Assembly (NCBI RefSeq): GCF_025370935.1
Contig: NC_133479.1
Span: 15,851,212-15,915,211 of the forward strand
Length of the DNA stretch: 64,000 nt
Direction: 5' to 3'
From: Choristoneura fumiferana
Lineage: Eukaryota; Arthropoda; Insecta; Lepidoptera; Tortricidae
Both the position numbers and the translations under genes were made by a program. Positions 41,406 through 52,796 of this stretch are shown here, piece after piece; position 1 is the stretch's first letter; each line of letters begins with the position of its first letter. The notes under the pieces were generated by a model that ran no database searches, was not told the DNA's origin, and saw only the letters and a list, made by a program, of their open reading frames with translations.

Positions 41406-41642
41406 AATCTCGTTTTCGTTATATTCTATAGGTTCTGATTAATCGGAAGTTTTTGTATTTTTTTTTATTCTCTGGTGGTATCGCTTCATGAGATTCGTCG
41501 CTGCACTCCACTTCCATCGCAAGAAAATGTGGTGCAAAATCTTTCTACCACTTTTTTGCTATACTCGTAGTTAGGTAGTAAAAAAAGTGTCCGTGTTTTT
41601 TTTAATAGAGTCGGCGTGAAAATGTAAGACTTTCGCCACCAC
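41406..41642. other. No gene seen
   Basis: Unassigned sequence between the RTE and SINE fragments. Confidence 0.4.
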
Positions 41643-41747
41643 CCCAGCCTATATACGTCCCTCTGCTGGGCACAGGCCTCCTCTCAGAATGAGAGCGCTT
41701 GGGCCGTAGTTCCCATGCGGGCTCAGTGCGGATTGGGAATTTACTGA
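41643..41747 (-). mobile_element. SINE 3' half
   Basis: CCCAGCCTATATACGTCCCT, CTGCTGGGCACAGGCCTCCT and GTGCGGATTGGGAA match the 3' half of the GGTGGCCTAGTGG SINE; the tRNA head is absent. Confidence 0.8.
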
Positions 41748-42520
41748 TATAATTTTATTGGCGGTTCATGTATAATTTTTTGGCTCCTTAAATTTTACTT
41801 TTTATGTTTATCGGACCAGCTGAGGGAAAAAAATATGTTTTTATGTTAAAGTAGAATCTCAACTATAGAAGTCGTGACCTCCCATCAATGTTCTTATCGC
41901 GGACGATATCGTTACGACAACGACCGATAGAGCGACTCGAAACTGTGATTCTCACAAAATACAACTTAAATATGTTTATTCATGAAATCGAATTTTTAGC
42001 TTTCTATTAAACTTGACAGCCAGTCTGTAACCCTTGATATACTGAGACTGACAGCTTGAAATTAGGGTTCTGAATTTTTTTGTCGGCTAAATGTTTTACT
42101 TTGTAAATTTTACGAAAGTCAAAATAAGGAGGTTCATTAATTTGGACATGCAGTCACCTTTTTTAAAGCAAAGTCAACATATCTTTATTAAATTTAAGCT
42201 GCAACAAGCACTTATGAATGTCAAAAAATCTACCACCGGTTCGGAAAAACCTCTGTTGAGGAGAATTTGGCAAGAAAATCAACGAGGTATGTTTTAGTTA
42301 GCCAAGCCATGGTACGAGTATAATCTCCACGTACTGAAAGAAGTGTTTCCAGAAAGGGAAAAGCGTGGGCCAATCCTCTACCTCGGTCTACTCGTAATCT
42401 AATTGCAATGTGGACATTATCCGCTGAAACACTGATAATTAAAACACGTAATCATTATTTTTGAGATTAATAATTTTGCTTTTAATAACAGACGCGTAAG
42501 CGGTTCGGGTTTATTCTACA
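41748..42520. other. No gene seen
   Basis: The 68-residue frame at 42091-42297 has no recognisable domain. Confidence 0.4.
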
Positions 42521-42885
42521 CTAGACTTTACCCGTGGCTTCGCACGCGCATTCGATTGAATCCGGCAGTTGAATTGAAATACCGGGATTTTACTAAATTC
42601 CCGTTCTCAAAAATTACATCGTGGTTTTCATCGACGTATTAAAATAAAAACAATCGTGTCCAATTTCACGACTGGTCATGGTCAGCTGTTGAAATTTGGA
42701 GATTTTATCCCGATCCCGTGGGAGTATTGGGATAAAAAGTACCCTTTGTGTTATTTTAGACGTCCAGCTATCTACATACTGAATTTCAACCAAATCCGCC
42801 CACTCATTTTAGCGTGAAGGAGTAACAAACATATATACACACACGCACGCGCACACACACAAACTTTCGCATTTATAATATAAGC
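42521..42885 (-). mobile_element. Helitron-like element, longest copy in the window
   Basis: CTAGACTTTACCCGTGGCTT, TTGAAATACCGGGATTTTAC, TTTATCCCGATCCCGTGGGA, GGATAAAAAGTACCCTTTGT and AACTTTCGCATTTATAATAT follow the full family order over about 365 bp. An (AC)n stretch lies at 42836-42860. Confidence 0.75.
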
Positions 42886-42892
42886 TTAAAAG

Positions 42893-43080
42893 CACACAGA
42901 GAGCGGTGGCGGGATGGTGCGGCGCGACGCGGAGGCGTTACCGGTTGTAATATTCGAGCTAACATGAAAGAGGGTACACAGAATACCGCGCGGGAAATAA
43001 GCGCGGCGCGGTATTCTGTGTGCCCTCTTTTATGTTAGCTCGAAAATTACAACCGGCACCGCCTCCGGCGTCAGTGTGTT
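42893..43080. mobile_element. MITE, AATACCGCGCGGGAAATAAG family, most complete copy
   Basis: ACCGGTTGTAATATTCGAGC, TAACATGAAAGAGGGTACAC and AGAATACCGCGCGGG are mirrored by GCGCGGTATTCTGTGTGCCC, TTTATGTTAGCTCGAAAATT and ACAACCGG. Outer GC-rich ends contain GCGGTGGCGGGATGGTGCGG on the left and GCACCGCCTCCGGCG on the right. It directly abuts the Helitron-like element. Confidence 0.8.
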
Positions 43081-43779
43081 TCTAGCTATAGTAGAATAAT
43101 ATATTATGAGAGATTTGCAAAAAAGTGGCGATCAAAAGTTAAACCATTTTTATGAAATGGAATTCTTCACTCAAATATGAAGGAATCTGTGAGCACAAGG
43201 GGTTACATTCTGTTCAGAATTTCATCAGTTTTCATAACTGACTGCAAATGCTGGCAAATGTTGCAGTATGCGCAGGGTGGATAAGTTAACAACCTCAGCC
43301 GTGCGCAGCGTACAAAAGGATTAAGTTACCGAGGGAGCACACCCTAAATTCATATTTAACTCGCTCAACTTCAATTTATTACATATAACATTTTGACAAT
43401 AGCTTAATTTGCTGTGCCTGTTTTTTTCCAATCTGAATTTTATTGCGTATTCCATCGGCGAGTTTTCACGCTGTAAAAAAATAAATTGGTTGTTCTGTAT
43501 TCTTTTGCGCATTTCGATCGACATCTTATTTGGATGTCACACACGCGATGAGCGTCACATTATGTCGAAGATTGACTGAACGTTTATTCACGCGTTGTAT
43601 TTTTATTTGTCTGCATAGGCTAAGCGAAGGAGTGGCATAAATCTGTCAACGTCACACAAAATAATGTGACAGCTAATCACTGTAGAGTTTGGAGTATTTT
43701 TAAAGCTGAGCGTTCGTGCCTGAGTTTCAAAAACTTTCGTTACGATTTCAACGATCACTATTTTTGCCATTTACCTACA
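43081..43779. other. No gene seen
   Basis: Unassigned sequence; the frame at 43524-43321 is unsupported. Confidence 0.4.
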
Positions 43780-44004
43780 TCCTTACACTATAATATTATA
43801 AATGCGAAAGTGACTTCGCTTGCGTTTCTGCTAACTCTTCAGGCTTATACTGCTGGTCCGATTTAGATGAAATACGAACATGGAGATAGTTTGAGACTCA
43901 GAAAAGGACATCGGATATTTCTTATCACGGAAAACTACATAGTTCCTGCGGGATAGTGATAAACGAATTCGTCGCAGACGGAGTCGCACGCAGACAACAG
44001 CTAG
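43780..44004 (+). mobile_element. Helitron-like non-autonomous element
   Basis: TCCTTACACTATAATATTAT onward, TATCACGGAAAACTACATAG, TTCCTGCGGGATAGTGAT and the end CGCACGCAGACAACAGCTAG. TC and CTAG termini are intact. Confidence 0.75.
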
Positions 44005-47000
44005 TACCTAAAGTAGTAAGGTATAAAACAAATTTATAATCAACATTATATTTGGACTTAATCATGACTTATATATTACCACATTCGCCTCCAACGGATC
44101 AGCACAATATATAAACTCAAAATCATGTAATTTTAAAACATTATTATTAAACGTAAGCTTAATGATTGAATTTTATTAGGACGTTCATTATGCACAAATT
44201 GACAGCGAATCAATAAACGAATATGTTTGAAGTCCGTAACTTGCTCTGGCTCATAATATATGATGAAAGGAATCTTATGCACCTCACTACATACCCTCAA
44301 TCTCAATATTATGTAAGTAATATAGACACAATTTAGGAAACTACCTTAACTAAACTACGATAAGCTAAAAGCTCTCAACTAAATCACTTCAAACGAAGAT
44401 TAAGTAAAATAATGACAGCACAAAGAAAGTAAACTAACCATGTAATCAGATTTTCGGTCTTGTAACGTATTAAGGGACTCCGCTCAGGACTAATTCTTTG
44501 TTTCAAAAGATAATATTCGGTTGGTTAAGGTCTAGAGGTGAAGGACTAGACAATGTGACTCGCCCGCCCTTCGCAGGGGTAAATAGACACATTCGGGGAG
44601 GGTTTTGTTTTATAGCTGCCGAATTACGTTACGTTCGCCGAAAAAGTTTAAGAAGAAATGAATTGCGTTCTGCTTCGCCCCTTGATAATACATTTCTTTA
44701 TCATCGAAAAAATAGTGGGGCGTATATAATGTTAGAGTTGAAGACTTTCAGTCCGTGGGTAGTATGTAATGCTAATAATTGTAGTCTAGAACGTGTAGTA
44801 TAGTTGTATAGAGTGGATTGGATTGGAGCGATTTTGACAGTGTTTTGTCTATTGTTTTTGTGGTTGCTATTTCTCGGTTTTCTCTTAGGTATTTATGATT
44901 GCTGCTTCGATGACCGATTAAAAGTGACAAAAGTTAAGTATCTAGCTTTCAAGTCGGCAGCTGATGACGCTCAAACATTATTTCCGCTTATAAACAAACA
45001 GTCCCAAGCAGCGCGTTAATTTATTTCCATCCGTTCAATTCAATCTAATTTTGACATGTAACTGCGTCATTGCATCATTTTACAAACGATTATTCGCCTC
45101 CGTCCCGTGTCAAGTTCAAACAATGCACCATTTACAATTCCTAAAACTGTTGATGGCCGTATCGATGGAAATGCAGTCTCCTGTTTTCGATTGTAATTTC
45201 CATGTCGCTGAATGTAGTTGACCTGGCTGATTTAATGGTCGCCAGTGATGTTTTTGAGCGGGACCGTGAACGTCTACAAGGTTTGATGTAATTCTACCCG
45301 TAGTTTGAGATTACTTCGCGTTATACGCTGACTTTTGTCGCAAAATATGCACTGCTCTTCATTATATTTTGTACATGGAATTTTAAAATCAATTCGAACC
45401 ACTAGCAAATGGTTGGGTGACCGCTGTAATGGTTTTCATCAGATTTTTTTTTTCAAAAGGCGTGCCTTTGGCGACACTGAAAATCGAATGTATGACAACA
45501 TAGTCTACTCGTACCGCAATTAAAAAATACTGAAAATATTTACAGTGGCCGTCGGCGTAACTCAAACACCTGAAATATACTGAATTGATTTCAAGACGCC
45601 TTGTACGGTTTTCATTCACATTAATTCTTGACTTGATAGCAGCACTGAATCTGTTGTGTACAGTGTAGTATGAGCCATAAAAAGACGGATTTTAACATTA
45701 TCAGAAAAGCAGTCTGAATATTCTTGGTTTACCAACTTCGTAAAAACCTTGACGCATTTTTCCGTTTTCATTAGGGACGGACTACTACGAAGACGAATGC
45801 TCTAAGCCGTAGGACGCAATTGATTATGTTAAAACAGGTCTTATTTTGTATTCTGTGCGTCACCGGCTTGAATATTTCGGCTCGCAACACCATTTTACAT
45901 CCAAATGTGCGTATAACTCGGACTTGTTTCATATGTTAACAGATTTAAGTGCACCGGTTGGTTCTCTGCAACTTTGTAATGCGCCATAGTATGTGAGGCG
46001 AGTGTTGCACGCCTGACGGTATGACGGCAGACGCCTGATATGGCACGTCGGAGACTCGAAAAAGTGGATAAATCCTACGAACGGTTGTTAAGTAAACTTT
46101 GAGCGACATGAATTAGTTCGTTGCTTGTTTTTGCTCTCAAAGTCGCTCTCGATAGCGGATAGATTACGATTAAAGTCAACGTCAGAATAATTTTGGAGAC
46201 TGGTCACTAGATGTCTACTGTCATTAGTGGCGTAGAACATTTTTGTTAGGAAACCTAAAAAGAGAGAAGCGTGAATTCGTACTTAACTTGCCTCGCAGTT
46301 AGCGTACATAATCTTTCCTATACTATTTGTCATTTCATGACGTAACGTTAAAAAGTTATAAAATGAAAAGAAATATTTAATGACAATTAAGAATAATAAA
46401 ATAGATAATAAGCATTAAACTAAATATTATGTATTTGCAATCCGGTATGAATCGAATTGTTACGGCTATATGTCATTACTTGGTGTCATGCAAGAAATAG
46501 GTATAATTTGTTTATATTTTTATTTAATTAAATAAGCGATTTTGACCAAATCTAAATCATATAAAGATATACCTACATTACATAGGTATTACTTGTACTC
46601 CCATAAACGTCGTGTTCCAATCTACAAAGGACAGGCTGATAAATTGAATGATCGCAGTTCGGTGTACTCAATGATGCCGACAGAAAAGTCCATTTACTCC
46701 TAGATAAGATTGAATTACCAGTACATTAACCTCGGCCGACGTCATGAGATCATTACGCCATGACGTCTAGCGTCAAGTCTGAGGGAAACATGACGGCAAA
46801 GCTACGCGATTCTTGACACTTCAACAGTTCAAAAGTTACGTTTCACAAACATTATACACCGTGACATGGAAATTGGCGTCAAATTTTCACTCACTTAAAA
46901 AAATCAGTACGTTCACAGTTTTCTTGTGCTAATTGCGAACGGCCCGGCGCACCTTGCCAAATATTCTTTTTCATCTAGCTTTCTTAGAAGTTCAGTTTGA

Positions 47001-47904
47001 AGGGTTCGTTGAACTTTGCTACGCCTCGAATTACAATATTCGTGTTGCATGTCTGATATTCTGAACTTGGGCGCACGCGACGTGCCGTATTTTGTTTAAA
47101 CTTCTTATTTTGCTGAATTAGGCAATTTTGAGCCTTCAATTTCGCTCTAAGGGCGTTAAGGGCACTAGGGTCGCTCTGCCCTTGACACTTTGTGTTTATA
47201 CAATACAAACTGTAGTATTCGTATTCAGTCGCAATGTTTTGACTGTTCATTGTAAAGAAGGAATAAGAATGCCGTGGAGATATAAATATAACTAAAACCA
47301 AACCAAAAAAAGGGGGTTAAAAAGAGTCTAGATTGAGGATTCTTGGGATCCAAGAATTTTTCTCCTTGGTACCTACTAATAGTTGGTACTTATTATTAAT
47401 CGTTATGTCAGTGTCTTCTGTGGCCTCAGCTTATTTTATTACCGTCGTATTCTTCGCTTATTTTCTGAAAACAAACCTTCATTATCATTAACTATCTCCA
47501 AGTGCACACAAAAATAATTCCCGCAACTGATATTTGTGCAGATCTCACATTCCTAACATTTTGTCCCACGCTTGCGCACTGCGCAGTCCTAATGGGGGTC
47601 ACCTTGCGTTTTCGGAGTTCACCGAGAGATGGCAGATTCAAATTTATGTTAATGCTAACGTATAAATGGTACTACCGACCTTTTTTAACGCGCTACGTCC
47701 GACCTTGTCTGACACTGGGTGTCTATGCCTAGCTTGTTTTTATATATACTTTCAGTTCTTTGTGAACTTGGTAAAAGTTGATAATTAAATTATAATATGG
47801 AATGGGAGTGACAGTTCCATAAAATTCGACACTGTCTTACCCTTCGTTGGCAGTTAACGTGCGAGGTTTCTGTTAACCCTGGTCATATTTTCTCCATGAA
47901 TGCT
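44005..47904. other. 3.9 kb with no recognised repeat or gene
   Basis: The longest stretch in the window where no repeat family was recognised. The adjoining frames 44498-44803 and 44804-45019 are the most protein-like short frames: the second starts MYRVDWIGAILTVFCLLFLW, a hydrophobic segment that could span a membrane, then turns charged. No splice context, homologue or conserved domain was identified, so I do not call a gene. The frame at 47301-46984 is also unsupported. Confidence 0.4.
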
Positions 47905-48070
47905 ACACTACAGCTTCCTGGGACAGCATTCCCGTAACGGCACAACTTAGAAATCTTTAAGAACGAGCCTGTCGTCGCTCAAAGGGCTGGCAACGCACCT
48001 TCGTGTTGCGGTTCTCCATGGTCGGCGTGATTGCTTCCCATCAGGTGACCCACATGCTCGTTTTCCCCCC
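47905..48070 (+). mobile_element. Retroelement 3' end, GGTGACCCACATGCTCGTTTT family
   Basis: AAAGGGCTGGCAACGCACCT, TTGCTTCCCATCAGGTGACC and CACATGCTCGTTTTCCCCCC match the family at 26.6 kb (plus) and 21.2 kb (minus). Confidence 0.65.
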
Positions 48071-48381
48071 CTCTTAGTGAGCCCGTATGAATCTGAATTG
48101 CTTCAAATATTAGAAAAAATTGTGTCATTGTAATAAATCATACAACGTACAACTTACGGATGCACACATTACTTACATATTAAAAAAAAAAAAAAAAAAA
48201 CTGTCACCGGCCCTAAATGCATACAAGCAGTTTCGAATACCGCAATCGGGCAAAAATTCCAGGCACAAATCTTCCGCAATGCAGGCAGCGCCAAATTGGT
48301 GTTTATAGAACCGCCCGCTCCCGGTCAAGCGTGAACCGGGAAACCACTACGTTCAGTTATTACTTGAAACTAAGAAAATTA
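48071..48381. other. No gene seen; A-run at 48182-48200
   Basis: A 19-base A-run produces a lysine-rich frame at 48120-48308. Nothing else is recognised. Confidence 0.45.
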
Positions 48382-48631
48382 AAAAATCAAAAACCCGACT
48401 GCCTTAAAAATACAAAAAAGAAGAAAACAAGTCTAGTGGGCTAGAACTTTGTTAAGTAGCTAACTTAAAGTTCAACAGTCGGGACCCATTAGGTAAGAAT
48501 TTTTGAGCGTCACGTTTTAAATGGGTCCCAACTGTTGAACTTTAAGTTAGCTACTTAACAAATTTCTAGCTCACTAGACTTGTTTTCTTCTTTTTAGTAT
48601 TTTTTTAAGGCAGTCGGGTTTTTTGATTTTT
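48382..48631. mobile_element. Long hairpin MITE, CCCGACTGCCTTAA arms
   Basis: Arms of about 110 bp: AAAAACCCGACTGCCTTAAA, GAAAACAAGTCTAGTGGGCT, TAAGTAGCTAACTTAAAGTT, CAACAGTCGGGACCCATT; and the mirrored AATGGGTCCCAACTGTTGAA, CTTTAAGTTAGCTACTTAAC, AGCTCACTAGACTTGTTTTC, TTAAGGCAGTCGGGTTTTTT. Few mismatches, so relatively recent. Confidence 0.88.
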
Positions 48632-48639
48632 AAATTTTA

Positions 48640-48984
48640 TTGTTTTTTTCACACTTATTTAATAGTTCAGTGAAAATGGTACATTAAAACTATTATAACC
48701 CATATATATTTAGAATGGGCTAATTATTAGCTTTCATTTGATAGCCCACTCGATAGGTTTGAATAAAAATCATTTTTTGAAAACTTACAATTTGGCGCCA
48801 AAAATCCGCCACTTTGATTTTTCAAGAATTTCATGTAGTCAAGTGTCACTTGCGTCATCGAGACGAATCCAATGACGCATCATTTATCAAAATCGGTTCA
48901 ACCGTTGAGTAGTTACGAGAGGATATAGGAATAGACATACATACATACTTACATACATACCTACAAACATACGCGTCAAACACA
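48640..48984 (+). mobile_element. Possible associated interspersed repeat ending in ACATACATACAT
   Basis: CATTTGATAGCCCACTCGAT, AAAATCGGTTCAACCGTTGA, GTAGTTACGAGAGGATATAG and a (CATA)n stretch are recalled from lepidopteran interspersed repeats. It directly follows the hairpin MITE and could be part of the same larger element. Confidence 0.45.
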
Positions 48985-49011
48985 TGAGAGAGAGAGAGAG
49001 AGAGAGAGAGA
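48985..49011. repeat. AG microsatellite
   Basis: Uninterrupted (GA)n of about 27 bp. Confidence 0.95.
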
Positions 49012-50188
49012 AACATTTATTTACACATATTCGATACACATAAATAGTATAGCTTTTTATTATTTCCGCCTAACTCAGCATGGTTTCTCGGAAGTACGTT
49101 ACTTTAGCTAATTGTAATTCGGGACTTCCCGCGATTTTAAGAACACTGGGTGGCATTGTAACTTCAAACTTAAAACATTGTGTTAAAAATAACTAAATAA
49201 TATAAATTTAAGCCGCGTATCGGCAAGCACAGCGTAGGACGTCCACCGACTAGAAGTTTATGCGGAAGGCCCATGTCCAATAGATTAACCTTTTATTTAT
49301 TTTATAAGATCTTACTTAGGATAGGTGCATACATACATCCTCTTGTTTGTGTATTTTAACATGCAGTTGTGCAAATAACAAGCATGTTATAATTAACCAT
49401 GTCGTCTACATATGTTGCATGATGTAATAGCATCATAATATCACTTGAAACTTTTACTTTAAACAAACTTTTATTTGCTTCACTTGTAACTGACTAAATA
49501 TGTTATTAACAAAATAATCAATTGGTTTATCCACAAACCGTGATCAGATTGAGCTAAAATTTGCCAGTGTTGTCAGCAAAAAAGCTTGTGGTAAAACTGT
49601 TTTTTTTTTCACGAAATTTATTGTATAAAAAATCCCAATAGCCTGATTTCGCAATTTATCATTAATTACTTCAGAAGTTTGCATTTTTTATTCATTGCGT
49701 ATGGTATGGACGGACAAATAAATCACGTACTCGTCGATACAGTGGAGCAAAAACGTGAAAAGATCATGGTCTTTGATTAAGATTAAATGGCCAGGTCTTT
49801 GCACTCCGCAAAAAAACTGTTTACCTACAACTTATGTACCCACCTTTTATGTGATAGTCAAATTAATAAACAAAACTGAGTGGAATTTCCAAGCGTCTGG
49901 AATTTTGAGTTTAAACCTTTTTTTATCTTACTTATAAAATCAATAGTAAGTTAGGTGTTTTAAATCCAATCTATTTATCACATTTAGGTAGTTCCTTTTA
50001 AGTTAAACGTGGAAAATATTATAACTTTTGTTAATAATATAACTTTTACTCTAAGTGCTAAATTGGTACATTACATACCTATTCTATTCTAAATCGTATT
50101 ATGGATGGATGATTTCTGCATACGAACATATATTAATTAATACTTCTAATAGTGTGTTGTATGTTTTTATATGTTTTAGTTTTTAAAT
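49012..50188. other. No gene seen
   Basis: Unassigned; AGCGTAGGACGTCCACCGAC at 49231-49250 may be a scrap of RTE-type repeat. Confidence 0.45.
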
Positions 50189-50375
50189 GGGTCCCACTGA
50201 AAAACAGCGTTGCGGCTTGCCGTAACACTATGCTCAGTGGGGTCCACTTTATACTATTCGATGTTATTTTTATTTTTTCCATCTAATATATTTTTATGTG
50301 TATCGAGTATGTGTATATTGTAATTGTGTACTATAAAACTGTTTTTGCGAATAGCGAATAAATTATTCTTAGTCT
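50189..50375 (+). mobile_element. Retroelement 3' end with structured stem-loop
   Basis: GGGTCCCACTGAAAAACAGC, then GTTGCGGC/GCCGTAAC as inner stem, then TATGCTCAGTGGGGTCC. Same layout as 2019-2175 with compensating base changes. The tail after GCGAATAAATTATTC is TTCTTA-rich rather than TTTC-rich. Confidence 0.65.
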
Positions 50376-50439
50376 TATTCTTAATATCATCATAGAATAT
50401 ATCATCTTCATAGAATATTTATCAGTCTTTTGTGAAATG

Positions 50440-50571
50440 TTATTCTGAATTTAATTTTGAATTGTATATGCATGATCTAGGCTAAGTTTTATTTTCATTG
50501 TACACAATTTTGCATGATACTTGTATCTGTTGGAAGCAAATAAAGAAACTGAAACTGAAACTGAAACTGAA
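50440..50571 (+). mobile_element. Retroelement 3' end with (GAAACT)n tail
   Basis: TTTGAATTGTATATGCATGA, GTTGGAAGCAAATAAAG and then four GAAACT-type units (50547-50570). The AATAAAG plus short tandem tail is typical of a non-LTR 3' terminus. Confidence 0.5.
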
Positions 50572-51178
50572 TATTAATAATTCACCTGAGCTCCACTTTG
50601 ACCATTTAAGTGGGTTGTTGTGGTATAACATAGGGACCGTGAATTGTTTGATCATTTGGCGGATCATTACAATAATAAAAATATAAGCAGTTCAATTTAA
50701 CTTATAAACCAACATCCCTTAGTATTTCGACTAACCGAACTTCATCGTGAACTAATTCAAACAAAAAGAAATGGCATTTAAACATTATTACACAAGTGTA
50801 AAAGCGGTTGAAACTAATCGGACCCCCAAAAAAATTAACTTACCCAATTATTTATCTTTAATTAAGCTCGTTACGACCATTAACAACTCTAAATAGGTAC
50901 GTAAAGGCTGTCACACATGACGGAAAACTATACCCCGTAACCCGTAAGTACTTAAAGCGTACACACACACACAGTGTGTTTGCTTAACACTCGTAGCCCT
51001 GCTTTGATTTCGTCATTATAAACCAGCCATCTAAAGTTGACCTACAAGTTCAGGCTCCATAGCTAATTTTACCCCTAAATTAAATCGTGTAGGTGTCAGG
51101 TTAATCTGGCTTCGCGGCGCCGAAAGGAAACTCCCCATCCATCCGTCACGCTTGTCGTGTGTGAACGTCTTTGCGATA
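50572..51178. other. No gene seen
   Basis: Unassigned sequence with a short ACACACACACACAGTGTGTT stretch near 50960-50982. Confidence 0.4.
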
Positions 51179-51420
51179 CGTTATCGGTCGGTTACCGAAT
51201 GTGACGTTCTCGAATTAAACCCGATTACGTTTAGGTATTTAATTAGGTCGCGGTTTTTGGGTTGCTATGGTGATGGATGGTTATCATTGCGAGGTCATTC
51301 GGCTAGCTTCGCCTCTGTCATTAAAGTCCTACTTGCCTAGTTTTAGTTTTATGGGACATCATCGTCTTTATCTTTCACTTAGTTGAACGATGCTGTGCCT
51401 TTTTAACTATTTCCATAATA
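51179..51420. repeat. Direct duplication, copy 1
   Basis: CGTTATCGGTCGGTTACCGA, GTCGCGGTTTTTGGGTTGCT, ATGGTGATGGATGG and GAACGATGCTGTG occur in the same order and orientation at 51552-51795 with scattered substitutions and small indels. No termini or target duplication are visible, so this looks like a local segmental duplication. Confidence 0.85.
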
Positions 51421-51551
51421 AATCAGTAACATAACGTGTTGGCATAGTGAGTACGGCAAAATCGTCTACGTATCTAACCATGAGATTTCACGTAACAGAT
51501 ATGTATATCAAAATAACTTAAAATTTTGATCCCGACAACAATTTGTCCGTT

Positions 51552-51795
51552 CGTTATCGGTCGGTTACCGAACGCGACGTTCTCGAATTAAACCCGATTG
51601 CGTTTAGATATTTAATTAGGTCGCGGTTTTTGGGTTGCTATGGTGATGGATGGTATTATCATTGCGCGGTCATTCGGGTACCTTCGCCTCCGTGATTAAG
51701 TCCTACTTGCCTAATTTGATTTTTATGAGACATCATTATCTTTATCTTTGTCTTAGTTCAACGATGCTGTGTATTTTTTCACCATTTCTAAATTT
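51552..51795. repeat. Direct duplication, copy 2
   Basis: Partner of 51179-51420, offset by 373 bp. Differences include GAATGTGACG/GAACGCGACG and GGTTATCATTGCGAGG/GGTATTATCATTGCGCGG. Confidence 0.85.
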
Positions 51796-51934
51796 CTATA
51801 ATATACAATACTATACAATGTTTTTTTATTGAACACCATAAGAGTAAGTAGTACGGTATCTAAATCAAGAGCCAGTGAAAATTTTTCTATACTTTTCTCT
51901 GCGTTTAAAGCTAGAAACCCACTGACAGCAGAGG

Positions 51935-52050
51935 CCGAGCGGCGCGGCACGGCTCGGAGGCGGTACCGGTTGTAATATTCGAGCTAATATGAAAGAGGGC
52001 ACACAGAATACCGCGCGGGAAATAAGTGTGGCGCGGTATTCTCTGGGCAA
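51935..52050. mobile_element. MITE, AATACCGCGCGGGAAATAAG family, right-truncated
   Basis: GGCGGTACCGGTTGTAATAT, TCGAGCTAATATGAAAGAGG, AATACCGCGCGGGAAATAAG and GGCGCGGTATTCT are present. The right arm stops at about 52043, where different sequence (CTGGGCAAAAATAAACCC) begins. Confidence 0.8.
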
Positions 52051-52164
52051 AAATAAACCCGTTCGGGTAACTGCTGTTTTGTGCCCTTACATCGCGTCAT
52101 AGACCGACACTAATATGCATTTTATTGTAAAGAACATGAATTGACAATAAATAAATAAATAACG
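52051..52164 (+). mobile_element. Possible retroelement tail with AATAAATAAATAAAT
   Basis: The sequence following the truncated MITE ends GACAATAAATAAATAAATAA, resembling a short tandem 3' tail. It may be what cut the MITE. Confidence 0.35.
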
Positions 52165-52224
52165 GTGGCCATCATGTATAGGTATTTTTCCGTTGTGCGG
52201 GAAATTGGTTCCAGTCAGCCTTTT

Positions 52225-52796
52225 TTAGGGTTCCGGCGCCAAAATGGCAAAAACGGAACCCTTATAGTTTCGCCATGTCTGTCTGTCTGTCCGTTCGCGA
52301 CATTGCTCAGGGACTATCAATGCCAGAAAGCTGTAATTTTGCACGGATATATATGTAAACTATGCAGACAAAATGGTACAATAAAAAATTGTAAAAAAAT
52401 TTTTTTTAGGTTACCTCCCATAGACGTAAAGTGGGGGTGATTTTTTTCTCTCACCAACCCTATTATGTGGGCTATCGTTGGATAGGTTTTTAAACCATTA
52501 GGGGTTTGCTAAGACGATTTTTCGATTCAGTGATTTGTTTGCGAAATATTCAACTTTAAAATGCAAATTTTCATTAAAATCGGGCTTCCCCCCCCCTTTA
52601 AAATCTAAACCGGTGGGTGGAAAAATTCAGGATTGTAGTAAGTAAGTTTAAGAGTAAATAGCAGCCTAGGGTATAAAATATATATGGAAGATTCCGTATA
52701 AAATACGAAATCCTTAGAAAAACATTACTTATTTTTTTCGTATTGGCTATGGAACCCTATTTTGGGCGTGTCCGACACGCTCTTGGCCGGTTTTTG
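52225..52796 (+). mobile_element. GGAACCC interspersed repeat, copy 1
   Basis: AGGGTTCCGGCGCC, GGCAAAAACGGAACCCTTAT, AGTTTCGCCATGTCTGTCTG, AAAGCTGTAATTTTGCACGG and, at the end, GGAACCCTATTTTGGGCGTG, TCCGACACGCTCTTGGCCGG, TTTTT. The end includes the hairpin CGTGTCCGACACG. Two more copies lie at 57803 and 58855. No coding sequence; class unknown. Confidence 0.8.

Noticed and set aside
44804..45019. 71-codon frame with a hydrophobic N-terminal segment
   Set aside because: Low-complexity hydrophobic start, no homologue recognised and no splice or promoter context. Kept only as a weak hint in the region note.
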